From Roseateles saccharophilus (lineage in GTDB: Bacteria; Pseudomonadota; Gammaproteobacteria; Burkholderiales; Burkholderiaceae_C), in contig NZ_SMBU01000043.1 in the NCBI RefSeq assembly GCF_004342485.1, positions 1 through 37,050 on the forward strand: a stretch of DNA of 37,050 nt, given 5' to 3'. The first letter of the stretch is position 1. Each line of letters starts with the position of its first letter. Below, in pieces: positions 7,988-15,669 of the stretch. The translations under genes and the position numbers were made by a program. The notes under the pieces are model-generated. The model searched no databases. It was given only the letters and a program-made list of their open reading frames with translations, and had not been told where the DNA came from.

Positions 7988-8844
7988 ACGAATCCGTGCT
8001 GAGCATTGCCTGCGGGGGGGAACCGTTGGTCGGCATCCTGGCCGAACCCGACGGCACGCCCGCCGACGTCGGCGTCCTCATCATCGTCGGCGGCCCGCAG
8101 TACCGTGTCGGCAGCCATCGCCAGTTCACGCTGCTGGCCCGCAACCTGGCCGGCAACGGCTTCGCGGCCTTGCGCTTCGACTACCGCAGCATGGGTGACA
8201 GCCCCGGCGAGACGCGCGACTTCCTCGACGTCGGCACCGACATCGCCGCGGCCATCGATGCCTTGCTGGCCGCGCGCCCGGCACTCAGGCGCGTTGTCCT
8301 CTGGGGCCTGTGCGACGCCGCCTCGGCCTCCCTGCTCTACCTGGATGCCACCCACGACCCACGCGTCGCGGGCGTCGCGCTGCTGAATCCCTGGGTGCGT
8401 TCGGCCGCGACGCTGGCCCAGACCCACGTCAAGCACTACTACTGGCGCCGGCTGCGCCAGCCCGAGTTCTGGCTCAAGCTGCTGCGGGGCGGCGTGGGCC
8501 TGGCCGCGCTGCGCGGCCTTGGCAGCAACCTGCGCCTGGCCCGCGGTGCCGGCCAGGCCAAGGCCGACTCGCGCAGCTTCCAGGACCGCATGGCTGCCGG
8601 CTTGCGTGGCTTCGCGGGCCCGGCGCTGCTGATCCTGAGCGGCGATGACTACACTGCCCGGGAGTTCGCGGGCCATGCCCGAACCTCCACGGCCTGGCTT
8701 GGCTTGCTGACACGCCCGACGCTGGACCTGCACGAACTGCCGACGGCTGATCACACCTTCTCGATGACCGCGGACCATGGCGCGCTATGCCGCATCTGTT
8801 TGGACTGGATGAGGACACGATGCCTGACAGCCGAAAGCCGATGA
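7984..8844 (+). CDS. Alpha/beta hydrolase, exosortase A system hydrolase 1 type
   Basis: A 286-aa alpha/beta hydrolase. The nucleophile elbow is GLCDAAS, with Cys110 in place of serine; the acid is D221 or D222 in LSGDDYTA, and the base is H257 in PTADHTFS. This Cys-Asp-His arrangement resembles dienelactone hydrolase and suggests a thioesterase- or acyltransferase-like reaction. FDYRSMGDSPGE (65-76) is the conserved loop after strand 4. The GTG start overlaps the hydrolase 2 stop as GTGA. The two hydrolases are usually found as a pair in exosortase A loci, with unknown substrate. With an ACP, ligase and acyltransferase in the same locus, release or transfer of the ACP-bound group is a reasonable guess. 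Confidence 0.88.
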   Translation: MNESVLSIACGGEPLVGILAEPDGTPADVGVLIIVGGPQYRVGSHRQFTLLARNLAGNGFAALRFDYRSMGDSPGETRDFLDVGTDIAAAIDALLAARPALRRVVLWGLCDAASASLLYLDATHDPRVAGVALLNPWVRSAATLAQTHVKHYYWRRLRQPEFWLKLLRGGVGLAALRGLGSNLRLARGAGQAKADSRSFQDRMAAGLRGFAGPALLILSGDDYTAREFAGHARTSTAWLGLLTRPTLDLHELPTADHTFSMTADHGALCRICLDWMRTRCLTAESR

Positions 8845-9572
8845 ACCACTGCCTGCTTGCCCAGGCCTGCTGCGTCGCGCTGGCGCTGGCTTTGGCTGCC
8901 CTGCCGCTCGCGGCCCAGCCTTCCAAACGGGCCCCGCCGCCCGAAGGCTGCGGCGAAACGCACAACACCTATGGCCCCTTCGATCACCGTAGCGCACATG
9001 CCTCACAGCTCTACATTGTCGAAAGCGTTCACTTCACGCGTGGTGTCGAGAACCTGACCCACGGCTCGACCGGTCCCTTCAGCAAGGACATCGCCTACAC
9101 GCTGGCCGTCTTTCCCAACCATCCGCGCGCCATCATGTCCATGGCACGCCTGGCGGACCGGGAGAAGTCGAACCAGGCCGACGGTGCCGACATGACGGTC
9201 GAGTGCTATTTCGCGCGCGGCATGAACTTCGCACCCGACGATCTCGTGTTCCGCATGCTCTACGTGAACTACCTGATCCAGCACAAGCGCCTCGACGAGG
9301 CACACCGCTTCCTCGACTACGTCGTGACTCAGGCCGGGGACAACCAGCTGACCCTTTTCAACGCCGGCCTGCTGTACTTCGACATGCAGGACTACGACAA
9401 GGCGCTGATCCAGGCCCACCGCGCAATGGCCCTGGGCATGACCCGCACGGAGCTGCGCGACCGGCTGAACTCGGTCGGTCGTTGGAAGGAACCTGACCCG
9501 GCTGAAGCGCCGGACGCAGCCGCGTCGGCACCGCTCCCTGCGGCGTCGGCCGCCTCGCAGACCTCTCCCTGA
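8820..9572 (+). CDS. Exported TPR-like protein of unknown function
   Basis: A protein of about 250 aa with a hydrophobic signal segment (about residues 10-33, ending LPLAAQ) and no lipobox, so it is probably periplasmic or secreted. Helical repeats of TPR type can be seen at about 140-170 (DDLVFRMLYVNYLIQHKRLDEAHRFL) and 175-206 (LTLFNAGLLYFDMQDYDKAL). The tail is rich in Ala, Pro and Ser, and there is no PEP-CTERM sorting motif. The start at 8820 has GAGGA 4 nt upstream. The alternative ATG at 8841 forms an ATGA overlap with the hydrolase stop, and both leave the signal intact. I do not recognise a named family. It may scaffold polysaccharide assembly at the envelope, by analogy with other TPR proteins in such loci. 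Confidence 0.8.
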   Translation: MPDSRKPMNHCLLAQACCVALALALAALPLAAQPSKRAPPPEGCGETHNTYGPFDHRSAHASQLYIVESVHFTRGVENLTHGSTGPFSKDIAYTLAVFPNHPRAIMSMARLADREKSNQADGADMTVECYFARGMNFAPDDLVFRMLYVNYLIQHKRLDEAHRFLDYVVTQAGDNQLTLFNAGLLYFDMQDYDKALIQAHRAMALGMTRTELRDRLNSVGRWKEPDPAEAPDAAASAPLPAASAASQTSP

Positions 9573-9581
9573 ACCTGCTCC

Positions 9582-10496
9582 ATGCCCCGCGTCAACATCG
9601 TCGTCCCTGCCTACAACGCCGAGGCCTTCATCGCCGAAACGGTGCGCTCGGCGCTGCACCAGACCATGCCCGACCTGCAGGTCACCGTCATCAACGACGG
9701 CTCCAGGGACGCTACGGCCGCGAACGCCGAGCTGGATGATGCCCGCGTGCGCGTGATCTCGCAGGAGAACCGCGGCATGTCGCGTTCGCGCAATCGCGGC
9801 ATGGCCGAGGTGGACTCTGAGTTCGTCGCGCTGCTGGACGCCGACGACCTCTGGCACCCCGAGAAACTGCGCCTGCAGCTCGAAGCCCTGCAGGCCCGCC
9901 CCGACCACGACTTCTGCTACACGGCCTTTACTGTCTGGCAAGGGGAGCCACGGCCCGACTACTTCCAGGAGGTCCGCAACGGCCACGTCGACGAGGCGCT
10001 GTCCGGCTGGATCTACCCGCGCCTCATTCTGGACAACCATGCCCTGCCCTCATCGGTGCTTTGGCGGCGCAGCGCCTGGGACAGCATGGGCGGCTTTCTG
10101 ACCGACAACCAGCAGACCGACGACTGGGAATACCTGGTGCGCGCCAGCACCCGGCATCGCTTCGTGCGCCTGGCCGAATCCTTCGTGCTCTACCGCCAGC
10201 ACCCGGTCTCGTTGTCGCGCCGCATCCCGGCCACGAACACGACCGAGCTGATGCGCGCCGACCTGCTGCGCCGCTTCGGCATGAGCTCGCCCCCCGGCCA
10301 CGACGTCGACCCCGTGGCGCTTCAGCGCTTCCAGCACCGTGGCTGGTGCAATTTCGCCGACTCGCACACCGCCAAGGGTGATCTGGCCCTGGGCCTGAAG
10401 ACTTTCGCCGGCCTGCTTCGCAGCGGCCCCTACCGCACCCACACGCTGACCAAGTTCGCCAAATCGCTGTTCCGCCGTTGGGTGCCCAATGACTGA
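9582..10496 (+). CDS. Family 2 glycosyltransferase
   Basis: A 304-aa GT2 (GT-A fold) enzyme. The N-terminus VNIVVPAYNAEAFI is the nucleotide-binding start, NDGS (38-41) follows, and LDADD (85-89) holds the DxD metal and sugar-diphosphate motif. DDWEYLVRA further on is the ED-type catalytic-base region. No membrane segment is visible, so it would act at the cytoplasmic face and add one sugar to the lipid-linked repeat unit. It starts 9 nt after the TPR gene, and the next gene begins 8 nt inside its 3' end. Donor and acceptor cannot be deduced. Confidence 0.88.
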   Translation: MPRVNIVVPAYNAEAFIAETVRSALHQTMPDLQVTVINDGSRDATAANAELDDARVRVISQENRGMSRSRNRGMAEVDSEFVALLDADDLWHPEKLRLQLEALQARPDHDFCYTAFTVWQGEPRPDYFQEVRNGHVDEALSGWIYPRLILDNHALPSSVLWRRSAWDSMGGFLTDNQQTDDWEYLVRASTRHRFVRLAESFVLYRQHPVSLSRRIPATNTTELMRADLLRRFGMSSPPGHDVDPVALQRFQHRGWCNFADSHTAKGDLALGLKTFAGLLRSGPYRTHTLTKFAKSLFRRWVPND

Positions 10497-11610
10497 GGCG
10501 CTGCGGATCGGTATCAGCGCCACCAGCCTCAACACCGCGCATCTGCGCGGCATGGGCAAATACCTGCTTGAGATGTGCAGCCAAGCCGGCCCCGCCGACG
10601 GCGTGGCCTGGACACTGTTTGCACAGAACGCCAGCAAGCCCATGCACCTGCCGCGCGACCAGCAGGTGCAGGCCGACATCTTCGACTTCCCCGGCGACCG
10701 GTTCTCTCTTTGGGAGCAGGTCGGCTTGCCGCGGCGCATCGGTCCGCACCGCTTGGACGTGTTGCACTGGGCCGAGAACACGATGGCCTGGTGGCAGCCG
10801 TGCCCGGCCGTCGTCACCATCCACGACACCATCCCCTGGGAAGCGGAGACGCCCACTCGCTGGCAGCACTGGTACTGGCATCGCCTGATGCCCGCAGCCT
10901 TCCGGCGCTGCGCGGCTGTCGTGACGATCAGCGAATCCTCCAGGCGCGACATCCTGGCCCGCTGGCCCGACCTCGAACCCAAGTTGAGCGTCATCCCGCA
11001 CGGCATCGAAGCCGCCTACTTCGAGCCACCGCCGAGCAGCTTGCCTGCCACGCTGACCACGGAACTGGCAAGTGCGCGCTTTGCGGTCTACCTGGGCGGC
11101 CCGATGAAGCGCAAGCGCTTTGACTGGGCACTGCAGACGCTCGCCGCCCAGCCCGATGCAACGCTGAAGCTAGTCGCCTGCGGCTTCGGTGCCGATGCGC
11201 GCAAGGTGGCCCGCCTGGCCCTGCCGCGCGAGCTGCAGGGCCGCGTCGTGTTTGCAGAGTTCCTGTCCGATGCCGAGCTGCTGGCGCTCTATCGCGCGGC
11301 GGTCGCCGTGCTCTACCCGACGCTCTACGAGGGCTTCGGCTTCCCGGCCGTCGAGGCGCAGGCCGCCGGCACGCCGGTCATCTTCAGCCCGCTGGGCAGC
11401 CTGGCCGAGCTGGTCGGGCCGCTGACCACGCTGGTGCCGGCCGAGGACCTGGCCGCCTGGGCTGCCGCGCTGCACGAGGCGGCAACGCTGAGTGCCGAGG
11501 CGCGCGCCGCCAAGGCCGCGCAGGCCGCTGCCTGGGCCCAGGGGTTCCGCTGGGGCGAGAGCTGGCGCCGCCACCTCGAGGTCTACCGCCGGGTGGCCGG
11601 GTGCCGATGA
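10489..11610 (+). CDS. Family 4 glycosyltransferase
   Basis: A 373-aa GT-B-fold transferase. The N-terminal domain has a GMGKY loop (21-25) and IHDTIPW (111-117). The C-terminal domain has the donor site, including YLGGPMKRKRFD (201-212) and the EX7E motif E281-GFGFPAV-E289, typical of retaining GT4 enzymes such as mannosyl- and rhamnosyltransferases. It is soluble and would act on the lipid-linked oligosaccharide in the cytoplasm. The start at 10489 overlaps the previous GT2 gene by 8 nt. The following small ORF overlaps its stop as ATGA. Confidence 0.88.
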   Translation: MTEALRIGISATSLNTAHLRGMGKYLLEMCSQAGPADGVAWTLFAQNASKPMHLPRDQQVQADIFDFPGDRFSLWEQVGLPRRIGPHRLDVLHWAENTMAWWQPCPAVVTIHDTIPWEAETPTRWQHWYWHRLMPAAFRRCAAVVTISESSRRDILARWPDLEPKLSVIPHGIEAAYFEPPPSSLPATLTTELASARFAVYLGGPMKRKRFDWALQTLAAQPDATLKLVACGFGADARKVARLALPRELQGRVVFAEFLSDAELLALYRAAVAVLYPTLYEGFGFPAVEAQAAGTPVIFSPLGSLAELVGPLTTLVPAEDLAAWAAALHEAATLSAEARAAKAAQAAAWAQGFRWGESWRRHLEVYRRVAGCR

Positions 11611-11771
11611 CGCTGCTATTCCTGAACCCCGACGCACCGGTGAGCGCCTCGCCAGGCCTTCCCAAGCAAGCCCGCGCCGGCCTGGCGGGAGTCGGCCCGG
11701 GCACCGGATGCCCCGCGAACGCCTGGCGCCGTCGGCCAGGCAAGGCCGCGTGCCGCAGGAGGCCGCGGTGA
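11607..11771 (+). CDS. Possible 54-aa ORF or gene remnant bridging two operon genes
   Basis: ATG at 11607 overlaps the glycosyltransferase stop as ATGA. The frame runs 55 codons to a TGA at 11769-11771, which itself overlaps the GTG start of the next gene as GTGA. The peptide starts MTLLFLNPDAPVS and then turns into a Gly-, Ala- and Arg-rich tail, which looks like non-selected GC-rich sequence. Three explanations fit: a leader that keeps ribosomes translating across the 157-nt gap, the truncated start of a lost gene, or chance. The precise overlaps at both ends favour translation but do not prove a functional product. Confidence 0.35.
   Translation: MTLLFLNPDAPVSASPGLPKQARAGLAGVGPGTGCPANAWRRRPGKAACRRRPR
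11650..11687. repeat. 9-bp perfect inverted repeat in an operon gap
   Basis: CGCCAGGCC (11650-11658) is the exact inverse of GGCCTGGCG (11679-11687), with a 20-nt loop. It lies in the only gap above 100 bp inside the rightward operon. There is no T-run, so it is not a clear terminator. It could stabilise or process the mRNA, or be the trace of a deletion. At this GC content short palindromes occur by chance. Confidence 0.35.
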
Positions 11772-13960
11772 GCCTCCCTTTGTGCTGGCAGCTCCACAGC
11801 ATCGACCCCCAGCAGGGCCTGGGCGTGCACCGTGCGGCCTGGGACCGGCTCAACCGCGCCCAGACCGCCGGCCACGCGATGCTGGACGGCGGTTTCATCG
11901 ACGCGCTGCTGCGTCATTTCGGCGCCGGCGGTGTCCAGCTCGCCGTGGCGCACGACGGCCAGGCACCCGTGGCCATGCTGCTGATCAACCTGCGCGCGCG
12001 CGGCCTGGGCGTCTGGTCCAGCTTCATGCCCTCGCAGACCCAGGTCGGCCCCAGCCTGGTGCCGACCGACACCGACCTGAGCGGCCTGATGGCCGCACTG
12101 CCGGGCTATGCCGGCGAGCTGGATCTGCTGTGCAACGACCCGCGCTTCGGCGACCTGCGCGCACTGCCCGGCCAGCCCGTGCAGAGCCTGCCGCATGCGC
12201 TGACGATGAGCGTCAGCCTGCGCAACGGCTTCGATGACTACTGGGCCCAACGGCCGCGCAAGCTGATCCAGAACATGCGCCGCTATCTGCGCCGGCTGCA
12301 GTCCGAGCCCGGCGGCGAGCGGCTGGACATCATCAGTGCACCCGAAGCCATCGCCACGGCCGTGGACCGCTACGCGGTGCTGGAGAGCAGCGGATGGAAG
12401 GGCCGCGAGGGCACCGCCATCGGCAACGACAACTCCCAGGGTCGCTTCTACGCCGAACTGATGCAGACCTTCGCCCAGCGCGGCGAGGCCCTGATCTACG
12501 AGCTCTGGCTCGGTGAGGAGCTGCTGGCCTCGCGCATGCTGCTGCTGCGCGACGGCATGGCCGTCATGCTCAAGACCGCCTTCCACGAGCGCTTCGAGCG
12601 CCTGGCGCCCGGCCGCATCCTGCTGCTGCGTACGCTGGAAGACCTGTTCAAGCGCGCGCCAGGTGGCATCGTCGAGTTCTACACGAATGCGGAGGCCGAC
12701 CTGCTGGCCTGGTCCACCTCGCAGCGCTGGATCAACCACGTCAGTGTCTACCGCCACAACGGCCTCGCGGTCCTTTACGGGTTGCTCAGGCGCAGCACAC
12801 GGGGCTGGCTGCGGCGCGGCAAGCAGCCGGTCGACACGGCGATCATGGTCAGCCGCAGCGGTGCCAGCGTCGAAACCTACGCCCATGTGCGGGAACTGCC
12901 GGTCGACGCCATTGCACTGCTGCATCGGGCCGAGGAGCACCATGTCGAGTTCGGCGCGGACTGGCTCGCCAACCTCATCGACACCGTCTACGCACGCGAG
13001 CCGCGGCTCCATGAGGTGCGCATCCTGGTGCTGCGGCGCCAGGGTCGGGTGCTGGCCGTCGTGCCAACGGTGGCGCAGACCGGCACGCTGGGCCGAGAAG
13101 TCAGCGCGCTGTCCAACTTCTACACCGCCATCTACGCGCCCGCACTCGATGACGACCTCGAGGCCGAAGATCTGCTGCCGCTGACTCGCGCGCTGCGCCA
13201 AGGCGGCGCCGACGCCGCGGCCTATCGCTTCTCGCCGATGGACCCGGACTCGCGCGAGTTCGCGCTGCTCAAGCGGGCCCTGACGCTGGCCGGGCTCAGT
13301 ACGCATGCCTACTTTTCGTTCGGCAACTGGTACGAGCCGGTGCGCCAGCACTGGCCCGACTACCTGAAGGACCGCAGCGGCCAGTTGCGCAGCACGATCA
13401 AGCGCATGAACAAGAAGTTCGCGAGCGAAGGCGGGCGGCTGGAAGTCGTGCGCGACGGCGACGCGCTTGAGGTTGCGCTGGCCGCCTACCGCGACGTCTA
13501 TGCCCGCAGCTGGAAGGTGCCCGAGCCCTACCCCGACTTCGTGCCCGGGCTGATCCGCCTGTGCGCGCGCCGCGGCTGGCTGCGACTGGGCATCGCCTGG
13601 CTGCACGACAAGCCCGTGGCGGTGCAATTCTGGATCATCGCCAACGGCCGCGCCAACATCTACAAGCTGGCCTACGACCAAGCCCACAAGGCGCTGGCTC
13701 CGGGCACGCTGCTGACCGCGCTACTGATGGAACAGGCGTTGGATCTTGAGAGCGTCCAGGAGGTGGACTATCTGATCGGTGACGCCCCGTACAAGGCCGA
13801 ATGGATGAGCCGACGCCGTGAACGCCTGGGTCTGGTGGCCTACGACCCCTTGACGCTGCACGGCCTTGTGGGCCTGGTGCGCCAGACCGCTGGCAATGCC
13901 TGGCGGCGCCTGCGCACACTGCGAAACACCCCTCATCCCGCCGACAATCCTGCGTCCTGA
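11768..13960 (+). CDS. Double CelD-like GNAT acyltransferase (two domains in tandem)
   Basis: A 730-aa protein made of two CelD/FemAB-type GNAT modules. The first (about 1-345) is closely related to the protein at 6144-7187: NGFDDYWAQRPRKLIQNMRR (153-172), VLESSGWKGREGTAIG (204-219) and QGRFYAELM (224-232) match it block by block. The second (about 365-720) has a basic segment GQLRSTIKRMNKKF (538-551), YARSWKVPEPYPDF (578-591), RRGWLRLGIAW (601-611) and YKLAYDQAHKALAPGTLL (632-649), typical of GNAT proteins in polysaccharide loci. The GTG start at 11768 is supported by AGGAGG at 11757-11762, 5 nt upstream; the longer open frame to 11492 overlaps the upstream gene. It probably acylates a sugar amine or hydroxyl. 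Substrate unknown. Confidence 0.85.
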   Translation: MSLPLCWQLHSIDPQQGLGVHRAAWDRLNRAQTAGHAMLDGGFIDALLRHFGAGGVQLAVAHDGQAPVAMLLINLRARGLGVWSSFMPSQTQVGPSLVPTDTDLSGLMAALPGYAGELDLLCNDPRFGDLRALPGQPVQSLPHALTMSVSLRNGFDDYWAQRPRKLIQNMRRYLRRLQSEPGGERLDIISAPEAIATAVDRYAVLESSGWKGREGTAIGNDNSQGRFYAELMQTFAQRGEALIYELWLGEELLASRMLLLRDGMAVMLKTAFHERFERLAPGRILLLRTLEDLFKRAPGGIVEFYTNAEADLLAWSTSQRWINHVSVYRHNGLAVLYGLLRRSTRGWLRRGKQPVDTAIMVSRSGASVETYAHVRELPVDAIALLHRAEEHHVEFGADWLANLIDTVYAREPRLHEVRILVLRRQGRVLAVVPTVAQTGTLGREVSALSNFYTAIYAPALDDDLEAEDLLPLTRALRQGGADAAAYRFSPMDPDSREFALLKRALTLAGLSTHAYFSFGNWYEPVRQHWPDYLKDRSGQLRSTIKRMNKKFASEGGRLEVVRDGDALEVALAAYRDVYARSWKVPEPYPDFVPGLIRLCARRGWLRLGIAWLHDKPVAVQFWIIANGRANIYKLAYDQAHKALAPGTLLTALLMEQALDLESVQEVDYLIGDAPYKAEWMSRRRERLGLVAYDPLTLHGLVGLVRQTAGNAWRRLRTLRNTPHPADNPAS

Positions 13961-13974
13961 TCCTAACGACTCGC

Positions 13975-15645
13975 ATGCAAGCCCAAGCCCTGCCGCCCGA
14001 CACGCCATTCGCCTCCGGCCTCCCCCGCTTCGCCGCGCAAGCCGCCGACGCCCTGGCCGCCTGGCGGCAGGCCTATGCCGCGCGTGGCGCCGCCTGCGCG
14101 GCCGACGTGGGCGGCGAGTTCGCTGTCGCGCTGGATCTGCCGGGCGGAGGCAGCTACCTCGCCGTCGACCGTTTTGCCGTGCACAGCCTCTGCTATGCGG
14201 TGCAAGGCGGCCGGCTTCACTATGCAACGCGCGCCGACGACCTGGCCCGCCGCCTCGGCATCACGGCGCTGGACCCGCAGGCCATCTTCGACTACCTCTT
14301 CCACCACTGCATTCCGTCGCCGCGCACCATCTACACCGGCATCCTGCGACTGCCGCCGGCGCACTACGCGCTGTTCGAGAACGGCCAGCTGACCGTCGCG
14401 CCCTACTGGACCCCGCGCTTCACGGAGCAGGCCAACCCCGACTTCGGTGCCCTGCGCGACGAGTTCCGCGGCATCCTGCGCGCCGCGGTGAAAGGCCGCC
14501 TCGGCGCCGACGGCAAGACCGCCTGCTTCCTCAGCGGCGGCACCGATTCCTCCACCGTCGCCGGCCTGCTCGGCGAGGCCACGGGCAAGCCGCCAGCGAG
14601 TTATTCCATCGGCTTCGAGGCCGAAGGCTACGACGAGATGGCCTACGCGCGCATCGCCGCCAAGGCTTACGGCGCCGACCACCACGAGTACTACGTGACG
14701 CCGGCCGATCTCGTGAAGGCCATCCCCGCTGTCGCGGCCCACTACGACCAACCCTTCGGCAATTCCTCGGCCGTGCCGGCCTTCTACTGCGCGAGCAAGG
14801 CGCGCGCCGATGGCTACACCCGCATGCTGGCCGGCGACGGCGGCGACGAACTCTTCGGCGGCAACACGCGCTATGCCAAGGAGCGCGTCTTCCACGTCTA
14901 CAGCCAGATCCCGTCGCCGCTGCGCGCCGGCGTGCTCAACCCGCTGTTCGTCAACCCGGTCGCGGGCCGCATTCCGCTGCTAAAGAAGGGCACGAGCTAT
15001 ATCGCCCAAGCCCGCGTGCCGATGCCGGACCGCATGCAGAGCTACAACCTGCTGGACCGCCTGGGCCTGGCCGACGTGCTGACGCCCGCCTTCCTGGCCG
15101 CCGTCAACACCGACGCCCCGCGCGAGCACCAGCGCGCCACCTGGAACGGCGGCCCGCACGAAGCCAGCCTCGTCAACCAGATGCTGGCCTTCGACTGGCG
15201 CTACACGCTGGCCGAGAACGACCTGCCCAAGGTCGTCGGCACGACGGGCCTGGCCGGCATCGACGTCAGCTTCCCGCTGCTGGACACGCGGCTGCTGGAC
15301 TTCTCGCTGAAGCTGCCGACCAGCTACAAGCTCAAGGGGCTGAAGCTGCGCTGGTTCTTCAAGGAGGCTCTGCGCGGCTTCCTGCCGGACGAGATTCTGA
15401 CGAAGAAGAAGCACGGCTTCGGCCTGCCCTTCGGCCCCTGGGCCGTGAAAGACGCGGCGCTGAACGCGCTGGCCGCCGACTCGCTGCGCGGCGTGGCCGC
15501 GCGCGGCATCGTTCGCACGGAGTTCGTCGAAAGCCTGCTGACGCAGCGGCTCAAGGAGCACGCCGGCTATTACGGCGAGATGGTGTGGATCCTGATGATG
15601 CTGGAGCAGTGGCTGCGCCGGCATGCGCCTGATTACCGGCTTTGA
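13975..15645 (+). CDS. Asparagine-synthetase-like amidotransferase lacking the glutaminase cysteine
   Basis: A 556-aa AsnB-type protein. The synthetase domain is intact: the ATP-pyrophosphatase loop is SGGTDSS (187-193), followed by SIGF, DQPFGNSSAVP and LAGDGGDELFGG. The N-terminus (MQAQALPPDT) does not begin MCG, so the Cys2 nucleophile needed to release ammonia from glutamine is absent, and the first 150 residues keep only a reduced glutaminase-like fold (GGEFAVAL, DRFAVHSL). It would activate a carboxylate as an acyl-adenylate and transfer it to ammonia or another amine. In O-antigen loci related proteins amidate uronic acids (WbpS). It is the last gene of the rightward operon and converges with wbpE only 24 nt away. 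Confidence 0.85.
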   Translation: MQAQALPPDTPFASGLPRFAAQAADALAAWRQAYAARGAACAADVGGEFAVALDLPGGGSYLAVDRFAVHSLCYAVQGGRLHYATRADDLARRLGITALDPQAIFDYLFHHCIPSPRTIYTGILRLPPAHYALFENGQLTVAPYWTPRFTEQANPDFGALRDEFRGILRAAVKGRLGADGKTACFLSGGTDSSTVAGLLGEATGKPPASYSIGFEAEGYDEMAYARIAAKAYGADHHEYYVTPADLVKAIPAVAAHYDQPFGNSSAVPAFYCASKARADGYTRMLAGDGGDELFGGNTRYAKERVFHVYSQIPSPLRAGVLNPLFVNPVAGRIPLLKKGTSYIAQARVPMPDRMQSYNLLDRLGLADVLTPAFLAAVNTDAPREHQRATWNGGPHEASLVNQMLAFDWRYTLAENDLPKVVGTTGLAGIDVSFPLLDTRLLDFSLKLPTSYKLKGLKLRWFFKEALRGFLPDEILTKKKHGFGLPFGPWAVKDAALNALAADSLRGVAARGIVRTEFVESLLTQRLKEHAGYYGEMVWILMMLEQWLRRHAPDYRL

Positions 15646-15669
15646 TGGCCGGCTTTCATTCGCGAGGAA

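Noticed and set aside
11384-13687. 767-codon open frame on the minus strand
   Set aside because: It lies entirely antisense to the GT4 and double GNAT genes, has Gln-, His- and Ala-rich composition typical of the complement of GC-rich coding sequence, and has no recognisable motif.
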